NCBI GenBank assembly: GCA_013816595.1
Contig: JACDEB010000010.1
Coordinates: 1-37,795, forward strand
Direction of reading: 5' to 3'
DNA from: Sphingomonas sp.
GTDB taxonomy: Bacteria > Pseudomonadota > Alphaproteobacteria > Sphingomonadales > Sphingomonadaceae
DNA length: 37,795 nucleotides
In this document: positions 14,101 to 22,683 of the stretch, one piece after another
Position numbering within the stretch: position 1 is the first letter of the stretch
How the letters are laid out: each line of letters opens with the position of its first letter
Position numbers and translations under genes: made by a program
The notes under the pieces: model-generated
The model's input: only the letters and a program-made list of their open reading frames with translations
Told to the model about the DNA's origin: nothing
Databases searched by the model: none

Positions 14101-15830
14101 GCGACCGGATGTTCACGCTGCCGCGATCGAGCTGGGACGATTATAACCGCAAGACCCTGTCCAAGGGCGGCGGAATATTTGCTCGCACCGAAAAATCGAT
14201 TCCGCTCAGCCCGGAAGTCCGCATATTGCTCGGCACCGACGCCACCGCGCTTGACCCGACCGCGCTCATCAACCTGATCCTCAAAAGCACCGTCGATCTG
14301 CTGTGGTTTGGCGGCATCGGCACCTACATTAAGGCTGCGGCGCAGAGCCAGAGCGATGTCGGCGACCCGTCGAACGACGCCTTGCGAGTCAGTGCCGATG
14401 AGGTCCACGCAAAGGTTATCGGGGAAGGCGCCAACCTTGCCATCACCCAGACCGGGCGGATCGAGTTCGCGGCCCGCGGCGGGCGCATCAACACCGACTT
14501 CATCGACAATTCGGCGGGCGTGGATTGCTCGGACAATGAAGTGAACATCAAGATCCCGCTCAATCGCGAAATGCGCGACGGCAAACTGACCTTGGCCAAA
14601 CGCAACGCTTTGCTGGCACGGATGACCGACGAAGTGTCCGACCTCGTGCTCGAAGACAATCGCCTGCAGACGCTGGCGCTGTCGATTGCCGAGGCGGGTG
14701 GCTCGGTCGGACTACCCGGCCAGGTCCGGACACTGGAACTGCTTGAGGCGAGCGGCCGGCTCGACCGCCGCGTCGAAGGGCTTCAGTCGAGCGAGGACTT
14801 GCTGCGCCGGGCGCAGGACGGGCGCGGACTGACCCGGCCCGAACTGGCGGTCCTGATGGCGGTGTCGAAGCTCGAACTTCAGGATTCGGCGGAAGGGCTT
14901 GGACTGGCCGATGACAAGCTGATCGCTCCGCAATTATTCGATGCTTTCCCGGCGCCGATGCGCAAAGCGCATGCGGCGGCGATTCGCGCCCATCGGCTGC
15001 GCAACGAAATCCTGGGCACCAAAGTCGCCAATCGGCTGGTCAACCGGCTTGGCCCCGGGGTTGCCTTCGATCTGACCGAAGAAGAAGGCTCCTCGCTCGG
15101 TCAGGTGGTCGCAGCTTTCCTGGTCGCGGAGCGGTTGCTCAACCTTGACACCTTATGGGAAGAAATCGAGCAGGATGCGCTGCCCGAGACGGTTCGCATC
15201 GAACTGTTCATCATCGCCGCGGCAAGCGTCCGAGCGCATCTGTCCGACATCATTCGCGCGGCGAGCGGCGAAACGCGGGTCGAAAAGATGTGCGCCTTGC
15301 TCGAACCCGGCGTTCGCAAAATCGGCACCGCGGCAACCAAGCTCATTCGTTCGGAAGTGAAGAACGAAGCCGAGGCCCGCCGCGACCGCTTGCTCGCGCT
15401 TGGCGCCAGCGAGGATATCGTCAAGGGCCTCGTCCGACTCTATGAGCTCGACGGCGTTTTCGGCCTCGCGGCGCTCGCCCAACGGCGCAAGATCGACGAC
15501 GTCAGGTTGACCCGCGCGTACACCCGGCTCGGCGAAGCTTTGTCGCTCGACTGGGCGCAGCAACAGGTCGCGCGGTTCATTCCGGCGGACCAGTGGGAAC
15601 GCTTGCTGATCGCTGGTTTGGCCCGCGATTTCGAACAATTGCGGATCGAATTCCTGTCGCGCGGAAAGGGCAGTGCGCCCGACGACGCTGTCGATGACTG
15701 GCTGGCGGCGCAAAAGGACCGCATCGACCAGTTCCGCCAGCTCATCGCCCGGGCGCGAAGCGAAGGCCACGTCAGCGCCTCGATGCTCGCCCAGATTGCC
15801 GGCCAGGCGCGGATCTTGCTTGCTCGATGA
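11190..15830 (+). CDS. NAD-specific glutamate dehydrogenase, large type
   Basis: A 1546-residue enzyme of the 180-kDa class, which oxidises glutamate to 2-oxoglutarate and ammonia with NAD. The long N-terminal half has ACT-like regulatory segments ([20 protein letters not shown]). The catalytic core begins near residue 745 with [20 protein letters not shown], followed by [18 protein letters not shown], in which Lys791 is the probable catalytic lysine. NAD-binding segments follow ([19 protein letters not shown]). Length is normal for the family. The frame opens at 11088, but ATG 11190 has GGAG upstream and gives the expected start. The next gene starts inside its stop codon (ATGA). These enzymes feed amino-acid carbon into the TCA cycle and are usually allosterically regulated. 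Confidence 0.96.
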   Translation: [1546 protein letters not shown]

Positions 15831-16675
15831 TCCGCGCGGCGGTGCTTGTCCCGGCACCGGACTATCCCGAGGACTGGGCGTGGGCGTTCGACGTCGAGGC
15901 TGCGGCGCTGCAGCGCGGCGGGATGAAGGTCGAGGCGCGGCCGTGGAGAGACCCCGGCGACCTTACCGACTTCGATCTGGTGCTGCCGCTGGTGGCCTGG
16001 GGTTATCACTTCGATCCGAAGCGCTGGCTGGATTTGCTCGACCGGTTGGAAAACGAACGTCCGGTGACGGTAAATCCGATCCCGTTGCTGCGCTGGAACA
16101 GCGACAAGGTCTATCTCGAGGAGCTTGGCGCGAAGGGCATTCCGACCGTCCCGACGGCACTTGTGGATCAGCTCGATATGCAATCGATCGCCGAGGCCCG
16201 CGACCGTTTTAGCGGCGATCTGGTGATCAAACCGCCGATCTCGGCCTCGGCTTATGGAACGCACCGGCTGGGCCCGACCGATTACCTGCCGGCAGAGGTG
16301 ATTGGCCAGACGATGATGGTCCAGCCGTTCCTGCGCTCGGTGATGGACGAAGGCGAATATTCACTGATGCTGTTCGATGGCGAATTGAGCCATTCGATCA
16401 TCAAGCGCCCGACCGCCGGCGATTATCGCACCCAGCCGCACCTCGGCGGGACGGAAGTCGCCTGCGCCGTTCCCGATGGAGCGCTCGACGTCGCCCGCGC
16501 CGCGCTTGGCGCCGCGCCGGCCCCGGCGGCTTATGCCCGGGTCGACCTCATCCGCCTCGATGACGGTGCATTGGGGGTGATCGAACTCGAATTGATCGAG
16601 CCCAGCCTGTGGCTCCAGTACGCCCCCGACCACGGCACATCATTCGCCGCCGCGATCGCCGCCCGCGCGCGCTAA
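15827..16675 (+). CDS. ATP-grasp family ligase, RimK-like
   Basis: A 282-residue ATP-grasp enzyme that should couple ATP hydrolysis to carboxylate-amine or similar ligation through an acyl-phosphate. Visible landmarks are Lys94 (NSDKVYLEELG), Lys135 in LVIKPPISASAYGTHRL (the small-domain lysine and loop), the MDEGEYSLMLFDGELSHSII strand pair, RVDLIRLDD at about 238-246, and ELELIEPSLWL with acidic metal ligands Glu253, Glu255 and Glu258. It is most like the hypothetical RimK or glutathione-synthetase type. The substrate is unknown. Its ATG overlaps the glutamate dehydrogenase stop by four bases, so it is coupled to glutamate metabolism. Glutamate as co-substrate is inference. Confidence 0.86.
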   Translation: MIRAAVLVPAPDYPEDWAWAFDVEAAALQRGGMKVEARPWRDPGDLTDFDLVLPLVAWGYHFDPKRWLDLLDRLENERPVTVNPIPLLRWNSDKVYLEELGAKGIPTVPTALVDQLDMQSIAEARDRFSGDLVIKPPISASAYGTHRLGPTDYLPAEVIGQTMMVQPFLRSVMDEGEYSLMLFDGELSHSIIKRPTAGDYRTQPHLGGTEVACAVPDGALDVARAALGAAPAPAAYARVDLIRLDDGALGVIELELIEPSLWLQYAPDHGTSFAAAIAARAR

Positions 16676-16834
16676 CAACGCCGAGACGATTTTGGGGGTG
16701 GCGACCAATGGTGCTGCTAATTAGGTCGTTCCCGAACCACCAGGCGAACGCGCAAGCTTATCTGCTTCTCCTTTTCGGACAGTGCTTGATATCCTGCCGG
16801 CATGCGAAGGCTCCGACTGGAAGGTGGTCGGGAT

Positions 16835-17083
16835 TTACGTCGATTGAGCGCCGCGGCCGAGCGCGAATAGCCACTGGCGGATCGCGGAGGTCAGATTGGG
16901 CGGGCGATCCGCTCCGAGCCGCTCGGCATCGATTTCGGCGACCAGCGCATTGATCGGGCAATTGCGTGTCCGCGCCGCTACCTCAAGCGCCGCCCAGAAT
17001 GCGGGCTCGAGGCTGATCGAGGTCTGGTGACCGGCGATCAGCACCGATCTTTTGCGCGGCGGCGCGTAGTCCACCGGATCCAT
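16835..17083 (-). CDS. Ribbon-helix-helix (RHH_4-type) protein
   Basis: An 82-residue protein with a single ribbon-helix-helix core. The strand is KRSVLIAGHQTSISLEPAFW (11-30), then the helices AALEVAARTRNCPINALVAEID and NLTSAIRQWLF. This is the RHH_4 pattern, common in alphaproteobacteria and thought to bind DNA as a dimer. Its ATG overlaps the stop of phaB by one base (TGATG), the classic termination-reinitiation arrangement, so the frame seen upstream to 17623 is only a shadow of phaB. A role as a small regulator linked to the operon is likely, but its target is unknown. The 159 bases downstream to the convergent ATP-grasp gene show no gene or clear terminator. Confidence 0.88.
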   Translation of the reverse strand: MDPVDYAPPRKRSVLIAGHQTSISLEPAFWAALEVAARTRNCPINALVAEIDAERLGADRPPNLTSAIRQWLFALGRGAQST

Positions 17084-17805
17084 CAATACATGTGCTGCCC
17101 GCCGTTGATCGACAGAGTCGAGCCGGTGATGAACCCGCCATTCTCGTCGACCAGGAAAGCGACTCCGCGGGCGATTTCTTCGGCCTTGCCGAGCCGGTTG
17201 ACGGGGATTTTCGCAACGATCTTGCCGAGCACTTCGGGGGGCACCGCGGCGACCATGTCGGTGTCGATATAGCCCGGAGCGATGGCGTTGACGGTAACGC
17301 CGGCGCGCGCGCCTTCCTGGGCCAATGCCTTGGTGAAACCGTGAATGCCCGATTTGGCGGCGGCATAATTGACTTGGCCATATTGCCCCGCCTGACCGTT
17401 GATCGAGCCGATATTGACGATCCGCCCATATTTGCGGTCGACCATGCCTTCGAACACCGCTTTGGCCATGTTGAAACAACCGCCCAAATTGGTGTCCATC
17501 ACATCCCGCCACTTTTGATGGTCCATGCGCTTCATCGTCGTGTCGCGGGTAATTCCGGCATTGTTGACGAGCACGTCGACCGGCCCCAGTTCGGCCTCGA
17601 TCTTGCGCACGCCTTCCTGGCATGCGTCATGGTCGGCGACGTCCCATTTATAGGCGTGAATTCCAGTGCGCTCGCTAAATTCGCGCGCTCGCTCGTCGTT
17701 GCCGGCATAGGTCGCGGCGACCTTCATGCCCATGTCCTTGAGCGCGATGCTGATCGCTTCGCCAATGCCGCGCGTACCGCCGGTGACAATTGCCACTCGA
17801 GCCAT
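17083..17805 (-). CDS. phaB: Acetoacetyl-CoA reductase
   Basis: A 240-residue short-chain dehydrogenase that reduces acetoacetyl-CoA to (R)-3-hydroxybutyryl-CoA with NADPH, the second step of polyhydroxybutyrate synthesis. The dinucleotide motif is GGTRGIG (9-15), NNAG is at 81-84, and the catalytic Ser134, Tyr147 and Lys151 are in SINGQAGQYGQVNYAAAKSG. The segment GQAGQYGQVNYAAAKSGIHG and the C-terminal STLSINGGQHMY are typical of PhaB rather than of the closely related FabG. The start has GAGGAG upstream. No PHB synthase or thiolase is nearby. It follows hemH by 32 bases and is coupled to the RHH gene. Confidence 0.93.
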   Translation of the reverse strand: MARVAIVTGGTRGIGEAISIALKDMGMKVAATYAGNDERAREFSERTGIHAYKWDVADHDACQEGVRKIEAELGPVDVLVNNAGITRDTTMKRMDHQKWRDVMDTNLGGCFNMAKAVFEGMVDRKYGRIVNIGSINGQAGQYGQVNYAAAKSGIHGFTKALAQEGARAGVTVNAIAPGYIDTDMVAAVPPEVLGKIVAKIPVNRLGKAEEIARGVAFLVDENGGFITGSTLSINGGQHMY

Positions 17806-17837
17806 AATATTCTCCTCTCAATCCCTCGAGGAGGCGC

Positions 17838-18842
17838 TTAGGGCGCGGACAGCCAACCTTCAAGTTCGCGTGCCACGAGCCGTTCCAGCATCGCGACGCC
17901 CGCCACTGATGTGTTGAGGCAGTCGAGCCTTGCGAAATGCGTTCCGCCCGCGGCGAGGAAGCTCGCGCGACCGCGAATTCCCAGTTCCTCGATCGTCTCC
18001 AGGCAGTCGGCCGAAAATCCCGGCGCCGCGATGGCGAGTTTATGCACGCCTTGGCCCGGATAAGCTTCGAGCACCTTGTCGGTCGCCGGTTCGAGCCATT
18101 GGGCGCGGCCGAACCGCGACTGGAACGCGACATCGACCTCGCGCTCAAGCGCCTCCCCCAACAGCCGAGCGGTCTTGCGGCAATGGCAATGATAAGGGTC
18201 GCCTAGCTCAAGCGTTCGCTGCGGCATTCCGTGGAAGCTCAACAACAGCCGGTCGGGAGTGAAGTCGAGTGCTTCAAGCTGGCGCTCGATGTCAGTTTTC
18301 AGCGCGCCGATATAAAGCGGGTCGTCGTGATAGGGCGGCAAGGTCCGAAGCGCCGGCTGCCAGCGCATTGCGGCAAGCGCGACGAACGCCGCATCATTGG
18401 CGGTGGCGGTCGTCGCCGCGCAATATTGCGGATAGAGCGGCGCCAGCAGGATACGTTCGCAGCCCGCGGCCTTGAGCGCTTCGAGCTTGCCCGCAATCCC
18501 CGGATTGCCATAGCGCATCGCCCAATCGACCATTGCCCGGCCAGCGAAAATTTTGGCCAGCGCCTCGGCCTGGCGTTTCGTGATCGCGGCAAGCGGCGAT
18601 CCGTCCTCCGTCCATACCTGGGAATAGGCATGGGCGCTCTTGGCCGGACGAGTGTTGAGAATGATTCCGCGAAGGATCGGCTGCCACAGGAACGACGGAA
18701 TCTCGATGACGCGCTTGTCGCTCAGAAATTCGCGCAAATAACGTTTAACCGACGGTGCGTCGGGCGCGTCGGGGGTGCCGAGGTTGACCAGCAGAACGCC
18801 GATTTGCGGGGTAGGTATATCGGGGTGGCCGGCGCTGATCAT
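17838..18842 (-). CDS. hemH: Ferrochelatase
   Basis: A 334-residue enzyme that inserts ferrous iron into protoporphyrin IX, the last step of protohaem synthesis. The conserved VLLVNLGTPDAP (16-27) leads the protein. LLSFHGMPQRTLELGDPYHC (200-219) contains catalytic His204, and PGFSADCLETIEE (274-286) contains the conserved Glu282. Length is normal. Cys residues at 219, 221, 280 and 308 are noted, but whether they hold an Fe-S cluster, as in some alphaproteobacterial homologues, cannot be decided. The ATG overlaps the IorB-like stop by 4 bases, so it is co-translated within a five-gene operon, an unusual setting for hemH. Confidence 0.95.
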   Translation of the reverse strand: MISAGHPDIPTPQIGVLLVNLGTPDAPDAPSVKRYLREFLSDKRVIEIPSFLWQPILRGIILNTRPAKSAHAYSQVWTEDGSPLAAITKRQAEALAKIFAGRAMVDWAMRYGNPGIAGKLEALKAAGCERILLAPLYPQYCAATTATANDAAFVALAAMRWQPALRTLPPYHDDPLYIGALKTDIERQLEALDFTPDRLLLSFHGMPQRTLELGDPYHCHCRKTARLLGEALEREVDVAFQSRFGRAQWLEPATDKVLEAYPGQGVHKLAIAAPGFSADCLETIEELGIRGRASFLAAGGTHFARLDCLNTSVAGVAMLERLVARELEGWLSAP

Positions 18843-21019
18843 GCCGTCCCCATAGGATCGAACGGCAGCGAGCGCATCCTCTTGCCGGTGGCTGCTTCAA
18901 GGGCATTGGCAACCGCTGGGGCCAAAGGCAAAGTGCCAAGGCCGCTCAAGCCGCCCGGCGCGGCCGTGCTCGATACGAAGCGGACGATGATTTCGGGTGT
19001 TTCACCTATGCGCGGAAGACCGCTGGTAGCCATAGGCCCCGCCTTGGCGAGACCCCCGACTAATTCAGGCGCCGCTGCGACCGACTGGGCAAAAGCCCAC
19101 AGCAACCCGGCCTCAATTTGCTGGGTGGCGAGGCCAATGTTGATCACCCGGCCGCAATCGACGCTTGCGACCAATTTGTGGATTCGCACGCGCTGATTGC
19201 TGCCGATGCTTGCGAACGCGACCAGCGCGATATGTGAGCCAAAGGCCGAGGCGCCGGCGATGCCCATTTCGCTGCCACTGCCACCGCCATCCCAGCCGGC
19301 GAGCTGGGCCGCCGACTGGAAGCAATGCGCGAGGCGCGGGTTGCCGCCGAGCAGCGACATCCGCAACGCCAGGGGCTCCTGGCCCTTGCGGCGGGCTAGT
19401 TCGTCGATGAAGCTTTCGGTGAAAAAAATCAGCTCGCGCTGCGGCGAGCAGCGCATATAGCCAGTTGCGAACGGCAATTTCGGCGCCGCCGCGCGGACGT
19501 CGACATGGTCGAAACCGTAAGGCAGGATCATCCCGCCGCGAAAATTGGGAACCACTGGAGCGCTCGACTGGCCGCCAAGCCGATCCATCGTCGCCGCCAT
19601 ACCGTCGCTTCCGGCAAGCCGCATTCGCCACCCGATTGGAAATCCGTCGCGATCGATCACAGCGCTCATCCTCGCCATCGCGCCTGGCGACAGTGGAGCG
19701 ATATTCCGGCTCGCGGCATGTGGCAGCGTCACCTGAACCGGACGTTTAAGCCTTGCCGCGAGTGCGATCGCGATTGGCGCTGCGGGGTTTTCCATCGCCC
19801 GGCCCGACGGTTCGCCGACCGGCATCAGGTAAAGCGCGGTCGCGGACTGCCCGACATCGCCCGATTCAGCGCCCAGCGCCTGAACGAAGCCGGGCGCCTG
19901 GGCTGGCGACCACAATTCGAGCGACCCGTGGGTCCAGCGCGCGGTCGCGCTTACAGTCTCAAGCGCCAAATGCTCCGACGGCGCGACATAAAAAGTCGCC
20001 GCAATCGGCCGCAGACCTTGCGCGGCCTGGTCGAAATTGCCCGATTTGAGCAGCACGTCGGAATCGGTCGATGTTAGAGCTTGTTCGAACAACGGTCGCG
20101 GATCGCCTGCGCTTGGCGGCGCGGAAAAGACCGGATTGGCGGCATGGAGAGCGCGTTCGGCAATGGTCCACTGATCGGCGACGACCGCGATCCAGGTACC
20201 GGTGGTCTCGAAATGGCGGACATTGCGCAGGGCGGCTTTCGAAAAACCGGCCAATCTGCCGCCTGGCGGTGCCAGCCGGGCCGAAGCGAACAGCATGTCA
20301 GGAAGCCGCACATCGCCGGCGAAACGAAGCGATCCATTGGTCTTGGCCGGACCGTCGAGCCGGTGCAGTGGCCTGCCGATCAGCCGGCCTTTGGTATCGC
20401 CGCGCGGCGGCGCCGAGCCCGGCGCGGAGCGTGACGAAGCCTCTTCAGCGAGTTCGCCAAAGGAGAAGGTTCGGCCGCCATTGAGCACCAGCCCGTCCGC
20501 GGTCTGGCACTCATCCGGAGCGACGCCCCAACGATCCGCGGCGGCGCCGACAAGCATCGTCCGGGCGACCGCTGCGGCCGACCGCAATGGACCTTCGAAC
20601 GCTCTGACCGACGTCGATCCGGCGGTGATCCGGCTTCGCCCGTCGTCGAGGATGCGGTGGGTCCGGAGCGTTCCAAATCCATCGAGCCAGCCTTCGTCCG
20701 AGGCCAAAGGATTGCCATAGGCCGCGGTTAGCGGTGCGGGTTCGACACCGACCTTCGCCCACGCCGCGCCAAGTTCATCGGCGACAATTTGCGGCAGCGC
20801 GGTCCAGACGCCCTGGCCGGTTTCGGTCTGCGGCACCGCCACCGTCACGCGACCGTTGCGGGCGATCTTGATAAAGGCTCCAAAGCCGTTCTCGCCGCTC
20901 GCGGTTGCAAGGTCGCTGGCCAGGCCGCCGGGCCAAACGGCAAAAGCGACCACCAGTCCGACGCCGATTCCGCCGCCGATCAGCAGCGTCCGGCGATCGA
21001 GCGCCGGGATCAGGCTCAA
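18839..21019 (-). CDS. IorB-like molybdopterin oxidoreductase subunit
   Basis: A 726-residue large subunit of the xanthine oxidase superfamily, like the beta subunit of isoquinoline 1-oxidoreductase. It has an N-terminal twin-arginine-like start DRRTLLIGGGIGVGLVVAFA (8-27), suggesting Tat export or a membrane anchor, followed by GFGAFIKIARNGRVTVAVPQ and TETGQGVWTALPQIVADELG. The cofactor domain carries GYMRCSPQRELIFFTESFID. It would hydroxylate an aldehyde or N-heterocycle using a molybdopterin-cytosine-type cofactor. The family needs a small [2Fe-2S] subunit and a cytochrome, neither of which is in the window. It overlaps both neighbours by 4 bases. Confidence 0.88.
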   Translation of the reverse strand: MSLIPALDRRTLLIGGGIGVGLVVAFAVWPGGLASDLATASGENGFGAFIKIARNGRVTVAVPQTETGQGVWTALPQIVADELGAAWAKVGVEPAPLTAAYGNPLASDEGWLDGFGTLRTHRILDDGRSRITAGSTSVRAFEGPLRSAAAVARTMLVGAAADRWGVAPDECQTADGLVLNGGRTFSFGELAEEASSRSAPGSAPPRGDTKGRLIGRPLHRLDGPAKTNGSLRFAGDVRLPDMLFASARLAPPGGRLAGFSKAALRNVRHFETTGTWIAVVADQWTIAERALHAANPVFSAPPSAGDPRPLFEQALTSTDSDVLLKSGNFDQAAQGLRPIAATFYVAPSEHLALETVSATARWTHGSLELWSPAQAPGFVQALGAESGDVGQSATALYLMPVGEPSGRAMENPAAPIAIALAARLKRPVQVTLPHAASRNIAPLSPGAMARMSAVIDRDGFPIGWRMRLAGSDGMAATMDRLGGQSSAPVVPNFRGGMILPYGFDHVDVRAAAPKLPFATGYMRCSPQRELIFFTESFIDELARRKGQEPLALRMSLLGGNPRLAHCFQSAAQLAGWDGGGSGSEMGIAGASAFGSHIALVAFASIGSNQRVRIHKLVASVDCGRVINIGLATQQIEAGLLWAFAQSVAAAPELVGGLAKAGPMATSGLPRIGETPEIIVRFVSSTAAPGGLSGLGTLPLAPAVANALEAATGKRMRSLPFDPMGTA

Positions 21020-22683
21020 TTGGCGAAGCGCGTCTTGAGCGCGCGGCGGTCGATCTTGCCGGTGCCGAGCTTGGGCAGCTCCTCATCGACGAAAATGAAG
21101 CGTTCGGGCACTTTGAACCGTGCCAGCCTTTGGGTGAGGAACGCGCGCAGATCATCGGCCGACAACGACCCGGGTGCGGTCGCCAGGATGACCGCGACCG
21201 GGACTTCGCCAAGCCGCTCGTGGGGCGCTCCGAACACGCTTGCCTCGGCCACTCCGGGGAAAGCGTAGCAGGCCGCCTCGACCTCGGCGCTGGCGATATT
21301 CTCGCCGCCGCGGATGATGATTTCCTTTTTGCGGTCGACGATGAACAAATAGCCGTCCCCGTCGAGGTAACCAATATCGCCGGTGCGGACATAATGGTCG
21401 GCAGTGAACAAGGCCGCGGTCGCCTCGGGCGCGTTCCAATAGCCGCGGATGTTCGCGGCGGTGCGAATGCCGATCTCACCGGTTTCATGGGGCGGCAGAT
21501 GAGCATCACCGGCGCCAAGGATCGCGAGTTCCACAAACGGCGTGTGGGCGCGGCCGGTGGAACCCGGCTTGGCGGCATAATTGGTCCAGAAATTATGCGC
21601 TCCAACGGCATTGGTCTCGGTCAGCCCATAGCCAAGCGCGGGTTGCGCATTGGGGAAGGTCTGTTGCAGCCGCTCGACGTGGCTGACCGGGCGCGGAGCG
21701 CCGCCGGCGGCGATGTCGGTCAGTGACGACACATCATATTTGCCATGATCGGGGTGGGTCATCAGCTCGAGACTCATGGTCGGAACGCCGACGAAATAGC
21801 TGACCTTTTCCGTCTCGATCAGGCGCAAGGCCTCGCCCGCGTCCCATTTCGGCATCATTACCAGGCAGCGCCCGACGACGAAGCTGTTGAGCATTACCGG
21901 AACTTCACCGGTGACGTGGAACAGCGGCACGCTGAGCAGAACCCGCGGCTTGGACTTGGGCGCACGGCCGTCTTCGGTCAGCAGCCCGAGCATTGTGATC
22001 AGTCCGGTGGCATAAGCATAAGTCGCGGTGGTCACCGCGCGATGGGTCGAAACCGCGCCCTTGGCGTCGCCGGTCGATCCCGAGGTGAACAGGATCGTTG
22101 CATCGTCCTCGGGCTCGACATCGGGCAGGACGATGACCGGGTCGTCGGCATCGAGCAGTTCGGCCAGAGCTTGCTCGACCGGAAGCTCGATCGGCAGTGT
22201 GATCACCGCGCAATCGCTGCACGCGGCGGCGATCCGCTGAGCTCGGGGCGGGTCGGCGATGATCAATTGGGGTTTGGTCAGGCTCAGCGCATGGGCGAGC
22301 TCATTGCTTTCCCACCAGCCGTTGAGCAAAGTCGCGATGCCGCCAGCCTTGAGGATCGCGAAGTAAGTGACGAGCCACGACGGGCAGTTGCGCATCGCGA
22401 TCCCGACCCGGTCGCCGTGTTCGATGCCGCGCGCGACCAGCGCCCGCGCAAGCCGTTCCGACAGCGCGTCGACGTCCGGGAATTTGAGCCGTTCATCGCC
22501 CGCGACGATCGCTTCATGTTCGGCATTCAGCTTGGAAAATTCCCGCACCAGCCCGGGCAAAGTCGCTGGGAAATTGGTCACGATCGCTTGGCCCAAAGCG
22601 TCCTTGCAGACCGTCAGCATGCCGCCCGGCCCGGTGACCTGGGCGTTGACCCGGTCGTAATTTCGATCGAGCTCGCTCGCCAT
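21016..22683 (-). CDS. Class I adenylate-forming acyl-CoA synthetase
   Basis: A 555-residue cytoplasmic AMP-forming ligase that activates a carboxylic acid, probably a fatty or aromatic acid, to its CoA thioester. The ATP-binding loop ILFTSGSTGDAKGA is at 197-210, YGLTETNA at 352-359, the hinge segment RTGDIGYLDGDGYLFIVDRK at 433-452, RGGENI at 458-463, and the adenylation lysine is probably Lys543 in GTGKIDRRALK. Full length for the family. It is first gene of the minus-strand five-gene operon and overlaps the IorB-like gene by 4 bases (ATGA). The 76-base gap to the divergent lgt gene must hold both promoters. The acid substrate is not predictable. Confidence 0.92.
   Translation of the reverse strand: MASELDRNYDRVNAQVTGPGGMLTVCKDALGQAIVTNFPATLPGLVREFSKLNAEHEAIVAGDERLKFPDVDALSERLARALVARGIEHGDRVGIAMRNCPSWLVTYFAILKAGGIATLLNGWWESNELAHALSLTKPQLIIADPPRAQRIAAACSDCAVITLPIELPVEQALAELLDADDPVIVLPDVEPEDDATILFTSGSTGDAKGAVSTHRAVTTATYAYATGLITMLGLLTEDGRAPKSKPRVLLSVPLFHVTGEVPVMLNSFVVGRCLVMMPKWDAGEALRLIETEKVSYFVGVPTMSLELMTHPDHGKYDVSSLTDIAAGGAPRPVSHVERLQQTFPNAQPALGYGLTETNAVGAHNFWTNYAAKPGSTGRAHTPFVELAILGAGDAHLPPHETGEIGIRTAANIRGYWNAPEATAALFTADHYVRTGDIGYLDGDGYLFIVDRKKEIIIRGGENIASAEVEAACYAFPGVAEASVFGAPHERLGEVPVAVILATAPGSLSADDLRAFLTQRLARFKVPERFIFVDEELPKLGTGKIDRRALKTRFAN

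Noticed and set aside
13239-14408. 389-codon minus-strand frame inside the glutamate dehydrogenase gene
   Set aside because: A high-GC antisense shadow with Arg/Asp/Val-rich, low-complexity translation; the plus strand carries the conserved catalytic region.
22049-22066. GATGGGTCGAAACCGC resembling the repeat loop
   Set aside because: It lies inside the acyl-CoA synthetase coding region and has no matching inverted arms.
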